24,290 nucleotides of DNA from an uncultured Alistipes sp. (GCA_937880705.1 CALGRZ010000021.1:1-24290); one strand, 5' to 3'. Positions 1 through 6,457 are shown, numbered from the stretch's first letter. Notes: generated by a model from the letters alone, not told the origin. Numbers and translations: made by a program.

Positions 1-30
1 GGTGATTTGAAGGATACAACTAAAGAGTAA
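1..30 (+). CDS. 3' end of an upstream gene, probably the beta subunit of a 2-oxoacid:ferredoxin oxidoreductase
   Basis: Only the last nine codons are in the window (GDLKDTTKE, then TAA at 28-30). The stop lies 5 nt before the ATG of the gamma subunit gene, so the two are surely cotranscribed. Gamma subunits of this enzyme family usually follow alpha and beta subunit genes. The beta subunit identity is therefore inferred from context; nine residues do not show it. Confidence 0.4.
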   Translation, partial: GDLKDTTKE

Positions 31-35
31 GCATT

Positions 36-581
36 ATGAAAGAGACAATAATCATTGCAGGTTTTGGAGGACAGGGTGTCCTCACTATGGGTAAGATTTT
101 GGCTTACTCTGGCATTATGCAGGATATGGAGGTAACTTGGATGCCTTCTTACGGTCCTGAGATGCGTGGCGGTACCGCCAATGTTACCGTTATCCTCTCG
201 GATAAGGCTATTTCATCACCTATCGCTCACGAGTTCGACTGTGTAGTTGTTCTCAACCAGCAGTCTATGGACAAGTTCGAGAGCCAGGTTAAGCCCGGTG
301 GCGTACTTATCTACGACACCAACGGTATCACCAACCACCCCACTCGTACCGACATCAGCGTTTACCAGATTGACGCTACGGCAGAGTGCGCACGCCTTGG
401 TCAGGCTAAGTTGTTCAACACCATGATTCTTGGTGCTTACCTCAAGGTTCGTCCTGTTGTTAAGATGGAGAATGTAATGGCTGGTTTGAAGAAGACTTTG
501 CCAGAGCGTGCTTGGAAGATGCTTCCCCAGAACGAGGAGGCTATCAAGCACGGTGGTGAGATTATCCGTCAGGTACGCTAA
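36..581 (+). CDS. 2-oxoacid:ferredoxin oxidoreductase, gamma subunit (KorC/VorC type)
   Basis: This 181-residue protein is the gamma subunit of the enzyme that oxidatively decarboxylates a 2-oxoacid (2-oxoglutarate or a branched-chain oxoacid) to an acyl-CoA and passes electrons to ferredoxin. The N-terminal glycine-rich segment GFGGQGVLTMGKILA (about residues 9-23) and the motif PSYGPEMRGG (about 38-47) are typical of the family, and the length is normal. The subunit is cytoplasmic and works with thiamine-diphosphate and iron-sulfur subunits encoded upstream, outside the window. A strong terminator follows at 625-670, so this is the last gene of its operon. Codon use is biased as in highly expressed genes (many GTT and GCT, no CTG seen). 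I cannot tell whether 2-oxoglutarate or 2-oxoisovalerate is the substrate. Confidence 0.9.
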   Translation: MKETIIIAGFGGQGVLTMGKILAYSGIMQDMEVTWMPSYGPEMRGGTANVTVILSDKAISSPIAHEFDCVVVLNQQSMDKFESQVKPGGVLIYDTNGITNHPTRTDISVYQIDATAECARLGQAKLFNTMILGAYLKVRPVVKMENVMAGLKKTLPERAWKMLPQNEEAIKHGGEIIRQVR

Positions 582-624
582 TCTTTCGATAGCGGCTTAA
601 TTAGCGGCTATTTCGAAAAGCAAG

Positions 625-670
625 ATCCCTCGGTCAGTACTTCGGTACTCTCCGAGGGATTGTTGTTTTT
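625..670 (+). terminator. Intrinsic terminator of the oxidoreductase operon
   Basis: The outer stem ATCCCTCGG (625-633) pairs with CCGAGGGAT (652-660). Inside it a second stem AGTAC-TTCG-GTACT (636-649) closes on a UUCG tetraloop. The tail TGTTGTTTTT (661-670) supplies the U-tract. The same nested design with an inner GTAC/GTAC stem recurs at 1247-1292 and, on the minus strand, at 19693-19734. Confidence 0.9.
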
Positions 671-835
671 GGGGTGCTTGAGCAGAAGGGAGAGCTATCG
701 CTTTATTTATGACGATAAGACCATAGGACATTAAGACCATTACGAGGTCGGGTATCATTTTGTCTTACTGGTCCTATCGTCTTAATGGTCTTAAAATTCT
801 CTAACAACTAAAAACTAATAACTAACAACTCTTCC
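671..835. repeat. Intergenic region with mirrored 8-9 bp GAC-repeat arrays and a heptamer array
   Basis: This is most of the 370-nt gene-free stretch before the HTH gene. From 711 to 742 there are four consecutive 8-bp units: GACGATAA, GACCATAG, GACATTAA, GACCATTA. From about 761 to 794 similar units lie in reverse complement (GACCATTAA, GACGATAG, GACCAGTAA). TTAAGACCATTA (731-742) pairs perfectly with TAATGGTCTTAA (783-794). A 7-bp array follows at 802-829 (TAACAAC, TAAAAAC, TAATAAC, TAACAAC, approximately). No coding sequence is apparent. Function unknown. Confidence 0.75.
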
Positions 836-875
836 GCTTTCAATTCAACTATTTTTGAAAAAATATTAAGAATAG

Positions 876-907
876 TTTGGCGGATTGGAAATTTTGTTGT
901 AATTTAG
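876..907 (+). promoter_or_regulatory. Probable promoter of the small HTH gene
   Basis: TTTG at 876-879 is followed after 20 nt by TAATTTAG at 900-907, which is one mismatch from the Bacteroidetes -7 consensus TAnnTTTG. The leader to the ATG at 952 would be about 40 nt and is very AT-rich, as is common in this phylum. Confidence 0.5.
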
Positions 908-951
908 TATCGTAAAACGAAATTAATATTAATCTTAATAAGCACTAAATT

Positions 952-1197
952 ATGATTATCACATTTAACGAGTTGCGCCGCATTAAGGATAAGTTGCCTT
1001 CAGGTAGCTCGCAGCGCATTGCAGACGAATTGGGTATTGATGTTGAGACTGTTCGTAACTACTTTGGTGGCCAGCACCTTGAGGCTAAGGCTTGCTCAGG
1101 TATTCACATCGAGCAGGGCCCCGATGGTGGCGTTGTAACTTTGGACGACACTACCATTTTTGATGCTGCAATGCGTATTCTTAACGAGCAGAAATAA
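952..1197 (+). CDS. Small helix-turn-helix DNA-binding protein
   Basis: This is an 81-residue protein. The segment from about residue 12 to 40 (KDKLPSGSSQRIADELGI, then DVETVRNYFGG) reads as a helix-turn-helix: a first helix entering an ADELGI turn and a recognition helix VETVRNYF. The C-terminal half contains a glycine-rich turn (EQGPDGGVV) and a final helix. Short proteins of this kind are common in Bacteroidales and are annotated only as DNA-binding proteins; I know of no assigned function. The gene is monocistronic, with its own promoter and a terminator at 1247-1292. It sits alone between two unusual repeat-rich intergenic regions. Repressor or nucleoid-associated roles are both possible. 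Confidence 0.75.
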   Translation: MIITFNELRRIKDKLPSGSSQRIADELGIDVETVRNYFGGQHLEAKACSGIHIEQGPDGGVVTLDDTTIFDAAMRILNEQK

Positions 1198-1246
1198 TAA
1201 CTACTTGTGATAATGGGGTCATCTCGGACCTCTCACAAAGGGTAAT

Positions 1247-1292
1247 ACCCCTCGGAGTGTACATGGTACCATTCCGAGGGGTTGTTGTTTTT
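1247..1292 (+). terminator. Intrinsic terminator of the HTH gene
   Basis: ACCCCTCGGA (1247-1256) pairs perfectly with TCCGAGGGGT (1273-1282). Inside lies an inner GTAC...GTAC pairing. The tail TGTTGTTTTTGG matches that of the 625-670 terminator almost base for base, and the similarity continues into GGTGCGCTTG. Confidence 0.88.
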
Positions 1293-1321
1293 GGTGCGCT
1301 TGTGCCGAGTGGCTAAAAATG

Positions 1322-1362
1322 AGGGGCAGAAGGGGCAGAAGGGGCAGAAGGGGCAGAAGGGG
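1322..1362 (+). repeat. G-rich 9-bp tandem repeat (AGGGGCAGA, 4.6 units), G-quadruplex motif
   Basis: Units AGGGGCAGA begin at 1322, 1331, 1340 and 1349, with a partial unit AGGGG at 1358-1362. This gives five GGGG runs separated by identical 5-nt loops (CAGAA), a textbook G-quadruplex pattern on the plus strand. Together with 1427-1462 it fills most of the 415-nt gap between the HTH gene and the HU-domain gene. Confidence 0.9.
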
Positions 1363-1426
1363 AGATAGAGCGTAAGTGCTAACCTTAAGGTGGGTAAGAC
1401 CAGCGATGCCCTCGCTAACCTAACCA

Positions 1427-1462
1427 CCCCTTAGACCCCTTAGACCCCTCTTGCCCCTTTGG
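1427..1462 (-). repeat. C-rich 9-bp repeat array, mirror of the G-rich array
   Basis: Consecutive 9-mers CCCCTTAGA (1427), CCCCTTAGA (1436), CCCCTCTTG (1445) and CCCCTTTGG (1454) give four CCCC runs with 5-nt spacers, so the minus strand also carries a G-quadruplex motif. The reverse complement of the 1322-1362 unit is CCCCTTCTG, so the two arrays are related and face each other across a 64-nt spacer. Confidence 0.85.
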
Positions 1463-1489
1463 GCGTTAGCCCGCAGGCGAAACGCCTGC
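1461..1489. other. Two adjacent short perfect hairpins
   Basis: GGGC-GTTA-GCCC (1461-1472) is followed directly by GCAGGCG-AAA-CGCCTGC (1473-1489). No U-tract follows. After them comes CTCTAAAAACTAACAACT, similar to the heptamer array at 802-829. Role unknown. Confidence 0.7.
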
Positions 1490-1578
1490 TCTCTAAAAAC
1501 TAACAACTATCAACTCTCTCTCTAGTCCCTTTTTACAGCAAAAATCTTTTGAGCCATAGATATTTTCTAAAAAATTTG

Positions 1579-1586
1579 TATCTTTG
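1579..1586 (+). promoter_or_regulatory. -7 element of the cassette copy 1 promoter
   Basis: TATCTTTG matches TAnnTTTG exactly and is followed by CACG, as in the copy 2 promoter (TATCTTTGCACG on the minus strand at 18603-18614). I do not see a good -33 TTTG at 19-21 nt; the nearest upstream TTTG (1548-1551) is 27 nt away. Confidence 0.6.
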
Positions 1587-1612
1587 CACGATTATACGCT
1601 TATAACTTAAGA

Positions 1613-2446
1613 GTGAAGCTTTTAACAAACATAATCGGCGAATACCTTAAGCACAACAAACGACTTGTTGTGCCTAAGCTTGGCACCTTTATCGTCAAGG
1701 CGCAGGGCGGAGCTATTCTCTTCTCCGACCTTATGCGTAATGATGATGGCGTGCTACGCTCGCTGCTTATGGCCTATGGTATGAAGGAGTTGGAGGCAAA
1801 CGGCCTTATCGACCGCCTTGTCTTTGAGGTGCGCCACGCCACATCGCGTGGTGAGAGCTACACTATCGAGGGTCTTGGCGACTTTACACAGGGCCCCAAC
1901 AACACCCTCACCTTCCGCCAGAAGCGCGAGAAGGTTGTTATCGGCGGAAATATCAAGCCCCCTGTGGAGACACTCGTTGATGAGCAACGCAAGATAGAGC
2001 GTGTGCGCCAGCGCCGTGAGGCGGAGAGTGCCCCCGTTCAGCGCAAGAAGCAGAAGGAGCTTAAGGAGCAGAAGCGTGAGAGTAGACGCTCGGCAAAGGT
2101 CGAGGAGGATGACGACATTATCTCGATGACCAAGCCCGACTCATACTTGCGTGGCTTGAAGTACGACCAGAAGAAGAACAAGAAGCGTGACGAGGACTTT
2201 ATGATTCCTGAGACACAGCGCCACAATGGTCGCAATATGCTCTTTATGCTTGTTGCCGCCATCATCGTGGGCATTGCTGTATGGTTTGTATGGCAATACC
2301 TCAACTCGAACTACACCCTAACTATAAATAGCAACAACGAGCCCACCGTAGCCGAGGCAGTGGAGCTCCGCGACAGCACCGCACTTGTGGAACCTCGCGA
2401 CACAGTGGCCTCGGATAGTGTAACATTGGTAAATCCCAGCTTATAG
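1613..2446 (+). CDS. Membrane-anchored protein with N-terminal HU-like domain, copy 1
   Basis: This is a 277-residue protein. Residues 1 to about 125 resemble the HU-like domain seen in many Bacteroidetes proteins (CCDC81-like HU domain), with the conserved start LLTNIIGEYLKHNKRLVVPKLG. A basic, low-complexity linker (about 125-175, rich in K, R, E and Q) is followed by a conserved motif KPDSYLRGLKYDQKKNKK, one transmembrane helix at about 208-230 and a 47-residue tail predicted outside. It starts with GTG at 1613, as does copy 2. The sigma-54 activator starts 2 nt after its stop. The DNA-binding part should be cytoplasmic and tethered to the inner membrane. Function is not known; context suggests control of envelope biogenesis or membrane attachment of DNA. 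Confidence 0.8.
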   Translation: MKLLTNIIGEYLKHNKRLVVPKLGTFIVKAQGGAILFSDLMRNDDGVLRSLLMAYGMKELEANGLIDRLVFEVRHATSRGESYTIEGLGDFTQGPNNTLTFRQKREKVVIGGNIKPPVETLVDEQRKIERVRQRREAESAPVQRKKQKELKEQKRESRRSAKVEEDDDIISMTKPDSYLRGLKYDQKKNKKRDEDFMIPETQRHNGRNMLFMLVAAIIVGIAVWFVWQYLNSNYTLTINSNNEPTVAEAVELRDSTALVEPRDTVASDSVTLVNPSL

Positions 2447-2448
2447 GT

Positions 2449-3654
2449 ATGACAAACGAGCTTTTTTCGGTAAAGCAGCGTTTCGGCATCATAGGCAATG
2501 CCGAGGCACTAAACAACGCATTGGAGGTTGCTATGCGTGTAGCCCCCACCGAGCTTTCGGTGCTGGTTACGGGCGAGAGTGGTGTAGGTAAGGAGTTTTT
2601 TCCGCAGGTTATCCACGCCTACTCGGCACGCAAGCACAACAAATATATCGCCGTGAACTGCGGCGCTATCCCTGAGGGCACTATCGACTCGGAGCTTTTT
2701 GGCCACGAGAAGGGCTCGTTTACGGGCGCAATAGATAGCCGCAAGGGCTACTTCGAGGAGGCCGATGGTGGCACCATCTTCCTTGACGAGGTTGGCGAGT
2801 TGCCTCTCTCGACACAGGTGCGCCTACTGCGTGTGTTGCAGACAGGCGAGTTTATGCGCGTAGGCTCTGCCAAGGTGCAGAAGACGAATGTGCGTGTCGT
2901 AGCCGCCACGAACAACGACCTTATGAAGGCTATCTCGGAGGGTCGCTTCCGCGAGGACCTATACTATCGCCTTAACACCGTGCCTATCGCCGTGCCTCCG
3001 TTGCGTGAGCGCAAGGGCGACATCTACCTCCTATTCCGCAAGTTTGCCAGCGATGTTGCGGTGCAGTATCGTATGCCCGCCGTAACGCTTGACGAGGGTG
3101 CGCGTGCCCTTTTGGAGAGCTACCACTGGCGAGGCAATATCCGCCAGCTGAAGAATGTAGCTGAGCAGATTTCGGCAATCGAGGAGAGCCGTAATATCAC
3201 GGCAGATATTCTTCGCCGCTACCTCCCCAACGAGGGTGGCAACCGCCAGCCTATGACCGGCAACTACTCATCGTATGACGATATGTCGGAGCGCGAGCTA
3301 CTCTACAAGATACTCTTCGATATGCGCAACGACATCAACGAGCTAAAGCGTATGATGACCGCAGCAATGTCGCGTGTGCAGACACCTGAGGCTGAGCCTG
3401 TGCGCCGCGATGTGGTGGGTCTTTTGCCCCCTTCGGCACCACAGCCACGATACGAGGAGAACTCCTTTGCCGAGGTAGTCGAGGATGACGATGAGCGCGA
3501 GATAACAAAAGAGGATGTTCAGCGTGAGCAGATCTTGCGAGCCTTGCGCAACAACAACTACCGCCGTAAGGAGACCGCCAAGGAGCTATTTATCTCGGAG
3601 CGCACGCTCTACCGCAAGATGAAGGCGCTGGGCATTGATGACGACATTAAATAG
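2449..3654 (+). CDS. Sigma-54-dependent transcriptional activator without a regulatory domain, copy 1
   Basis: This 401-residue AAA+ enhancer-binding protein should hydrolyse ATP to open sigma-54 promoters. The Walker A motif GESGVGKE is at 42-49, the sigma-54 contact loop GSFTGA at 89-94 (usual form GAFTGA), and Walker B TIFLDE at 109-114. A Fis-type helix-turn-helix closes the protein (about 365-395, with RKETAKELFISERTLYRKMK). No receiver, GAF or PAS domain precedes the AAA+ domain, so activity must be set by a partner, by abundance or through the linker. It is sandwiched between the HU-like membrane protein (2 nt gap) and LptE (6 nt gap). Residues 7 to about 260 differ from copy 2 at about 16 positions. 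Confidence 0.93.
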   Translation: MTNELFSVKQRFGIIGNAEALNNALEVAMRVAPTELSVLVTGESGVGKEFFPQVIHAYSARKHNKYIAVNCGAIPEGTIDSELFGHEKGSFTGAIDSRKGYFEEADGGTIFLDEVGELPLSTQVRLLRVLQTGEFMRVGSAKVQKTNVRVVAATNNDLMKAISEGRFREDLYYRLNTVPIAVPPLRERKGDIYLLFRKFASDVAVQYRMPAVTLDEGARALLESYHWRGNIRQLKNVAEQISAIEESRNITADILRRYLPNEGGNRQPMTGNYSSYDDMSERELLYKILFDMRNDINELKRMMTAAMSRVQTPEAEPVRRDVVGLLPPSAPQPRYEENSFAEVVEDDDEREITKEDVQREQILRALRNNNYRRKETAKELFISERTLYRKMKALGIDDDIK

Positions 3655-3660
3655 ACGATT

Positions 3661-4179
3661 ATGAATAAGTTACGAAATATAATAATGCTTCTTACGGTGG
3701 CCATTATCACCACAGCTTGTGGCTATAAGGTTACCTACAACCTATCTGGTGGCTCTATTCCCCCTGAGGCACAAACCTTCTCGGTGGCATACTTCCCGAA
3801 CAACGCGCCTATGGTAGCGCCCACCTTGAGCAACGCTCTTACCGAGGGCCTACGCGACAAGTTCTCGCGCCAGACACGCCTCCAGCAGGTCGAGGAGGGT
3901 GGCGACTTCGCCTTCGAGGGTGAGATTACCAACTATGCCTCAACCACCGCTTCGGTATCTTCGGGCGACTATGCCTTGCAGAACCGTTTGACAATCACCG
4001 TAAAGGTAAACTTCCAAAATGCCGTAGACCAGACACTTTCGTTTAGCAATAAGACCTTCTCGTCGTATGCCGACTACGACTCTTCGCAGCTGCTTATCGA
4101 TGTTCAGGACCAGCTTATTGAGGATATTGTCGAGGACTTGGTAAACGATATTTATATGGCTGCGGCCGGCAACTGGTAA
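3661..4179 (+). CDS. lptE: LptE-family outer membrane lipoprotein, copy 1
   Basis: This 172-residue protein has a lipoprotein signal peptide with lipobox ITTAC and acylated Cys20. The mature part starts CGYKVTYNLSGGSIPP, typical of the Bacteroidetes LptE-like family. LptE plugs the LptD barrel that inserts lipopolysaccharide into the outer membrane. The stop codon TAA overlaps the ATG of the next gene by one base. The mature part differs from copy 2 at 11 of 153 positions by my alignment, while the signal peptides are unrelated in sequence, as expected under purifying selection on the mature protein only. Confidence 0.9.
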   Translation: MNKLRNIIMLLTVAIITTACGYKVTYNLSGGSIPPEAQTFSVAYFPNNAPMVAPTLSNALTEGLRDKFSRQTRLQQVEEGGDFAFEGEITNYASTTASVSSGDYALQNRLTITVKVNFQNAVDQTLSFSNKTFSSYADYDSSQLLIDVQDQLIEDIVEDLVNDIYMAAAGNW

Positions 4180-4643
4180 TGGCAGATTTTCGCAACATAG
4201 CCTCTCTTGAGGAGCTTGTGGAGCGCTATCCGTGGTTTACGGCAGCACGCCTTAGGCTGTTGCGTGAGCGCGGTATCGAGACTATAGATGCCTTTTCGCG
4301 CCTCTTGGCCGAGCTACACCCTACAGCTACCATCAAGCGCCAAGAGATAGATGTCGAGACTATGTGTCGTCTCTCGACTGGCGACATTATCGACCGCTTC
4401 CTCAAGCGCAACGACTACCGCATCACGGCCGAAGATGGTGATGCCGATGATATTTCGAAGGTCGAAATTGAGGATGCCGATGATTTGGTGAGCGAGGAAT
4501 TGGCCGAGTTATATGCAAATCAGCACCTTTATGCCGAAGCAATAGACACTTATCGCAAATTAAGTTTGCTAAATTCAGAAAAAAGTATTTACTTTGCGGG
4601 ACTTATTGCTCAATTAGAGCGCAAGCAAAACCAAAAAGAGTAG
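4179..4643 (+). CDS. Conserved small helical protein between lptE and secG, copy 1
   Basis: This 154-residue cytoplasmic protein has no signal peptide. It starts at the ATG that overlaps the lptE stop. The motif LVERYPWFTAARL near the N-terminus and the C-terminal segment LYAEAIDTYRKLSLLNSEKS resemble a single tetratricopeptide-like helical hairpin; the middle is acidic. In Bacteroidetes such a protein regularly lies between LptE and SecG genes, with no function assigned that I know of. The last 30 codons switch to AT-rich codons because they carry a probable secG promoter (4565-4596). Confidence 0.75.
   Translation: MADFRNIASLEELVERYPWFTAARLRLLRERGIETIDAFSRLLAELHPTATIKRQEIDVETMCRLSTGDIIDRFLKRNDYRITAEDGDADDISKVEIEDADDLVSEELAELYANQHLYAEAIDTYRKLSLLNSEKSIYFAGLIAQLERKQNQKE
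4565..4596 (+). promoter_or_regulatory. Probable internal secG promoter inside the preceding coding sequence, copy 1
   Basis: TTTG (4565-4568), 20 nt, then TTACTTTG (4589-4596), one mismatch from TAnnTTTG. It would give a leader of about 70 nt before the secG ATG. The stretch is AT-rich within a GC-richer gene and is almost identical in copy 2 (15562-15593), including synonymous positions and spacing. Confidence 0.55.
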
Positions 4644-4671
4644 AATAATAATTAAATTTTTATAACAGAGT

Positions 4672-5055
4672 ATGTATACTTTTTGCATTATCATGATTAC
4701 TATTGCAAGTATCCTCTTGATTCTTGCAGTGTTGGTTCAGGCTCCCAAGAGCGGTATGGCTGCTAACTTCGGTGCAGCAAACCAGACTATGGGTGTTCGT
4801 CAGACTACCGATTTCTTGGAGAAGTTCACTTGGGCAATGGTTGCTGCCATCGTATTCTTCAGCCTTTTGTCTGTTACTGCTTATCCTTCACAGGAGGTTG
4901 TAACCGAGCAGAGCGCAGTTGTTGAGGGTGCGTTGAACGCTATCGCTCCTGAGGAGGCAACAGAGGATCTCGCTATCGAGGGTGAGGCTGTTGAGGCTGA
5001 GGTAGCTTCGGAGGAGGCTCCCGCAGTTGAGGAGGCTCCCGCAGTTGAGGAGTAA
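4672..5055 (+). CDS. secG: Preprotein translocase subunit SecG with acidic tail, copy 1
   Basis: This 127-residue inner membrane subunit of the SecYEG channel has two hydrophobic helices (about 1-22 and 52-70) flanking the conserved cytoplasmic loop with GMAANFGAANQTMGVRQTTDFLEK. The C-terminal ~50 residues are Glu/Ala/Val-rich and end in repeats of EEAPAV. That tail makes it longer than the roughly 75-110 residues usual for SecG. It is the last gene of the cassette, 28 nt after the small helical gene, with a terminator at 5077-5106. Confidence 0.93.
   Translation: MYTFCIIMITIASILLILAVLVQAPKSGMAANFGAANQTMGVRQTTDFLEKFTWAMVAAIVFFSLLSVTAYPSQEVVTEQSAVVEGALNAIAPEEATEDLAIEGEAVEAEVASEEAPAVEEAPAVEE
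5011..5052 (+). repeat. 18-bp tandem repeat in the secG tail
   Basis: GAGGAGGCTCCCGCAGTT occurs at 5011-5028 and 5029-5046, followed by a partial GAGGAG. It encodes EEAPAV twice. Such perfect in-frame repeats can change copy number by slippage. Confidence 0.9.
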
Positions 5056-5076
5056 ACCTTAAAACTCCAAAGTTAG

Positions 5077-5106
5077 GGCTGTTGCTTATATAGCGACAGC
5101 CTTTTA
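5077..5106 (+). terminator. Terminator of cassette copy 1
   Basis: GGCTGTTGC (5077-5085) pairs with GCGACAGCC (5093-5101) with one G-U pair and an AT loop, followed by TTTTATTAT. Confidence 0.8.
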
Positions 5107-5243
5107 TTATATATATAGGTGTAAAATCAGCCCAATAGTTTTATCGGGGATGATACATAGAGTGTCAGGAAGCTGTCATCTTTGAACACGCCTTGCAACT
5201 TGCATATAATTAGCTGAATCACACGAAAAAAGTGGCGGGAGGA

Positions 5244-5274
5244 TTTGCAGAATAAAAAATAATCGCTATCTTTG
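5244..5274 (+). promoter_or_regulatory. Promoter of the rpsF operon
   Basis: TTTG (5244-5247), exactly 19 nt, then TATCTTTG (5267-5274): a perfect Bacteroidetes primary-sigma promoter. The leader to rpsF is about 35 nt. Confidence 0.85.
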
Positions 5275-5313
5275 CACCGCTTTATGCACAAAACTTTAAT
5301 TAATTAAACAATT

Positions 5314-5661
5314 ATGAACAATTACGAAACCGTTTTCATTGTCACTCCCGTGCTCTCTGACGCACAGGTGCAGGAGGTAGCTGACAAATTCCAGGGCGTA
5401 ATCACCGAGAACGGCGGTCAGATTGTGAATTTCGAGAACTGGGGCTTGAAGAAGCTTGCGTATCCTATTCAGAAGAAGACCACCGGTTTCTACTTCCTTG
5501 TAGAGTTCACTGGTGAGGGCTCAATCATCAACACTCTCGAGACTCAGTATCGTCGCGATGAGCGTATCATTCGTTTCTTAACCTTCAAGCAGGACAAGTT
5601 CGCTGTTGAGTACTCTCAGAAGCGTCGCGCCAAGCTTGCTAACAAATCACAGGAGGAGTAA
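5314..5661 (+). CDS. rpsF: 30S ribosomal protein S6
   Basis: This 115-residue S6 protein binds the central domain of 16S rRNA together with S18, whose gene follows after 3 nt. The S6 hallmarks are present: the [12 protein letters not shown] start, the strand [12 protein letters not shown] and the [12 protein letters not shown] segment. It is the first gene of the conserved rpsF-rpsR-rplI operon with a strong promoter. In this phylum no ssb or priB gene lies between rpsF and rpsR. Confidence 0.97.
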   Translation: MNNYETVFIVTPVLSDAQVQEVADKFQGVITENGGQIVNFENWGLKKLAYPIQKKTTGFYFLVEFTGEGSIINTLETQYRRDERIIRFLTFKQDKFAVEYSQKRRAKLANKSQEE

Positions 5662-5664
5662 ACT

Positions 5665-5946
5665 ATGGCAGAGAATACACAGCAGGGTGCTTCAGAGATC
5701 CGCTATCTCAACCCCGTATCAGTAGACGTTAAGAAGAAGAAGTACTGCCGTTTCAAGAAGCTCGGCATCAAGTATGTTGACTACAAGGACGGTGAGTTCC
5801 TGAAGAAGTTCCTCAACGAGCAGGGTAAGATTCTGCCCCGTCGTCTTACAGGTACTTCGCAGAAGTTCCAGAAGAAGGTGGCTCAGGCCGTTAAGCGTGC
5901 ACGTCACCTCGCTATTCTGCCTTTCGTAACCGATTGTATGAAATAA
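5665..5946 (+). CDS. rpsR: 30S ribosomal protein S18
   Basis: This 93-residue S18 protein has the [17 protein letters not shown] core and the basic C-terminal motif [24 protein letters not shown]18 forms a heterodimer with S6 on the platform of the small subunit. It has an N-terminal extension of about 20 residues before the core. It lies between rpsF (3 nt) and rplI (18 nt, with AGGAGGAGAG just before the next start, one of the few purine-rich ribosome-binding-site-like stretches here). Confidence 0.96.
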   Translation: MAENTQQGASEIRYLNPVSVDVKKKKYCRFKKLGIKYVDYKDGEFLKKFLNEQGKILPRRLTGTSQKFQKKVAQAVKRARHLAILPFVTDCMK

Positions 5947-5964
5947 TAAAGAGGAGGAGAGACC

Positions 5965-6402
5965 ATGGAAGTAATTCTTATCAAAGACGTAGAGAACTTG
6001 GGCTACGCAAACGAGATTGTTAACGTACGCCCCGGCTATGCCAACAACTACTTGATTCCTCAGGGCTTCGCCAAGACCGCTACCGCTTCGGCAAAGAAGG
6101 TACTCGCCGAGAACCTTCGCCAGCGCGCTCACAAGGATGCAAAGATCCTTGCTGATGCTCAGGCTTTGGCAGAGACAATCGCTAACCTGCACCTCACCGT
6201 AACGGTTAAGGCCGAGGAGGAGAAGATCTTCGGTGCCGTAACCGCTGCCGACCTCTCTGCAGCTCTTGCCGAGAAGGGTATCGAGGTTGACCGCAAGAAC
6301 ATCGTGGTTGATGCAGTTAAGACCCTTGGTGAGTACGAGGCTCAGGCCAAGCTCCACCGCGAGGTTAAGGCTACAATCAAGTTCGCAGTTGTTGCCGAGT
6401 AA
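5965..6402 (+). CDS. rplI: 50S ribosomal protein L9
   Basis: This 145-residue L9 protein begins MEVILIKDVENLGYANEIV and continues with the signature VRPGYANNYLIPQGFA, then the long connecting helix and a C-terminal domain with KIFGAVTAADL. L9 sits at the base of the L1 stalk and helps maintain the reading frame. It is the last gene of the operon, ended by a perfect terminator at 6426-6457. Confidence 0.97.
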   Translation: MEVILIKDVENLGYANEIVNVRPGYANNYLIPQGFAKTATASAKKVLAENLRQRAHKDAKILADAQALAETIANLHLTVTVKAEEEKIFGAVTAADLSAALAEKGIEVDRKNIVVDAVKTLGEYEAQAKLHREVKATIKFAVVAE

Positions 6403-6425
6403 TTAGGGTTAGACCTATTCATAGA

Positions 6426-6457
6426 GCAGTGCTTCAGTCCGAAGCACTGCTTTTTTT
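6426..6457 (+). terminator. Terminator of the rpsF-rpsR-rplI operon
   Basis: GCAGTGCTTC (6426-6435) and GAAGCACTGC (6441-6450) form a perfect 10-bp stem with a 5-nt loop, followed by seven T's. Confidence 0.95.

Larger units (their letters stand above)
1579..5055 (+). repeat. Envelope cassette copy 1 (inverted partner of 15094-18614)
   Basis: The five genes from the HU-domain protein to SecG, plus the TATCTTTGCACG promoter core, recur in the same order on the opposite strand at 15094-18614. Protein order, junction spacing, GTG start of the first gene and the internal secG promoter all match. DNA identity is high only in patches (secG 5' half, 3' end of the small helical gene). Confidence 0.95.

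Noticed and set aside
1233..1427. Minus-strand open reading frame with repeated CPF tripeptides
   Set aside because: The tripeptides are only the 9-bp repeat read in one frame; it overlaps a terminator and has no homology I recognise.
5233..5249. Sigma-54-like element TGGC...TTTGC before rpsF
   Set aside because: The spacing is GG-N11-GC, one base too long, and the site is better explained as the -33 box of a perfect primary-sigma promoter.
5719..6357. 212-codon minus-strand frame over rpsR and rplI
   Set aside because: It lies antisense to two certain ribosomal protein genes; the length comes from codon bias of the real genes.
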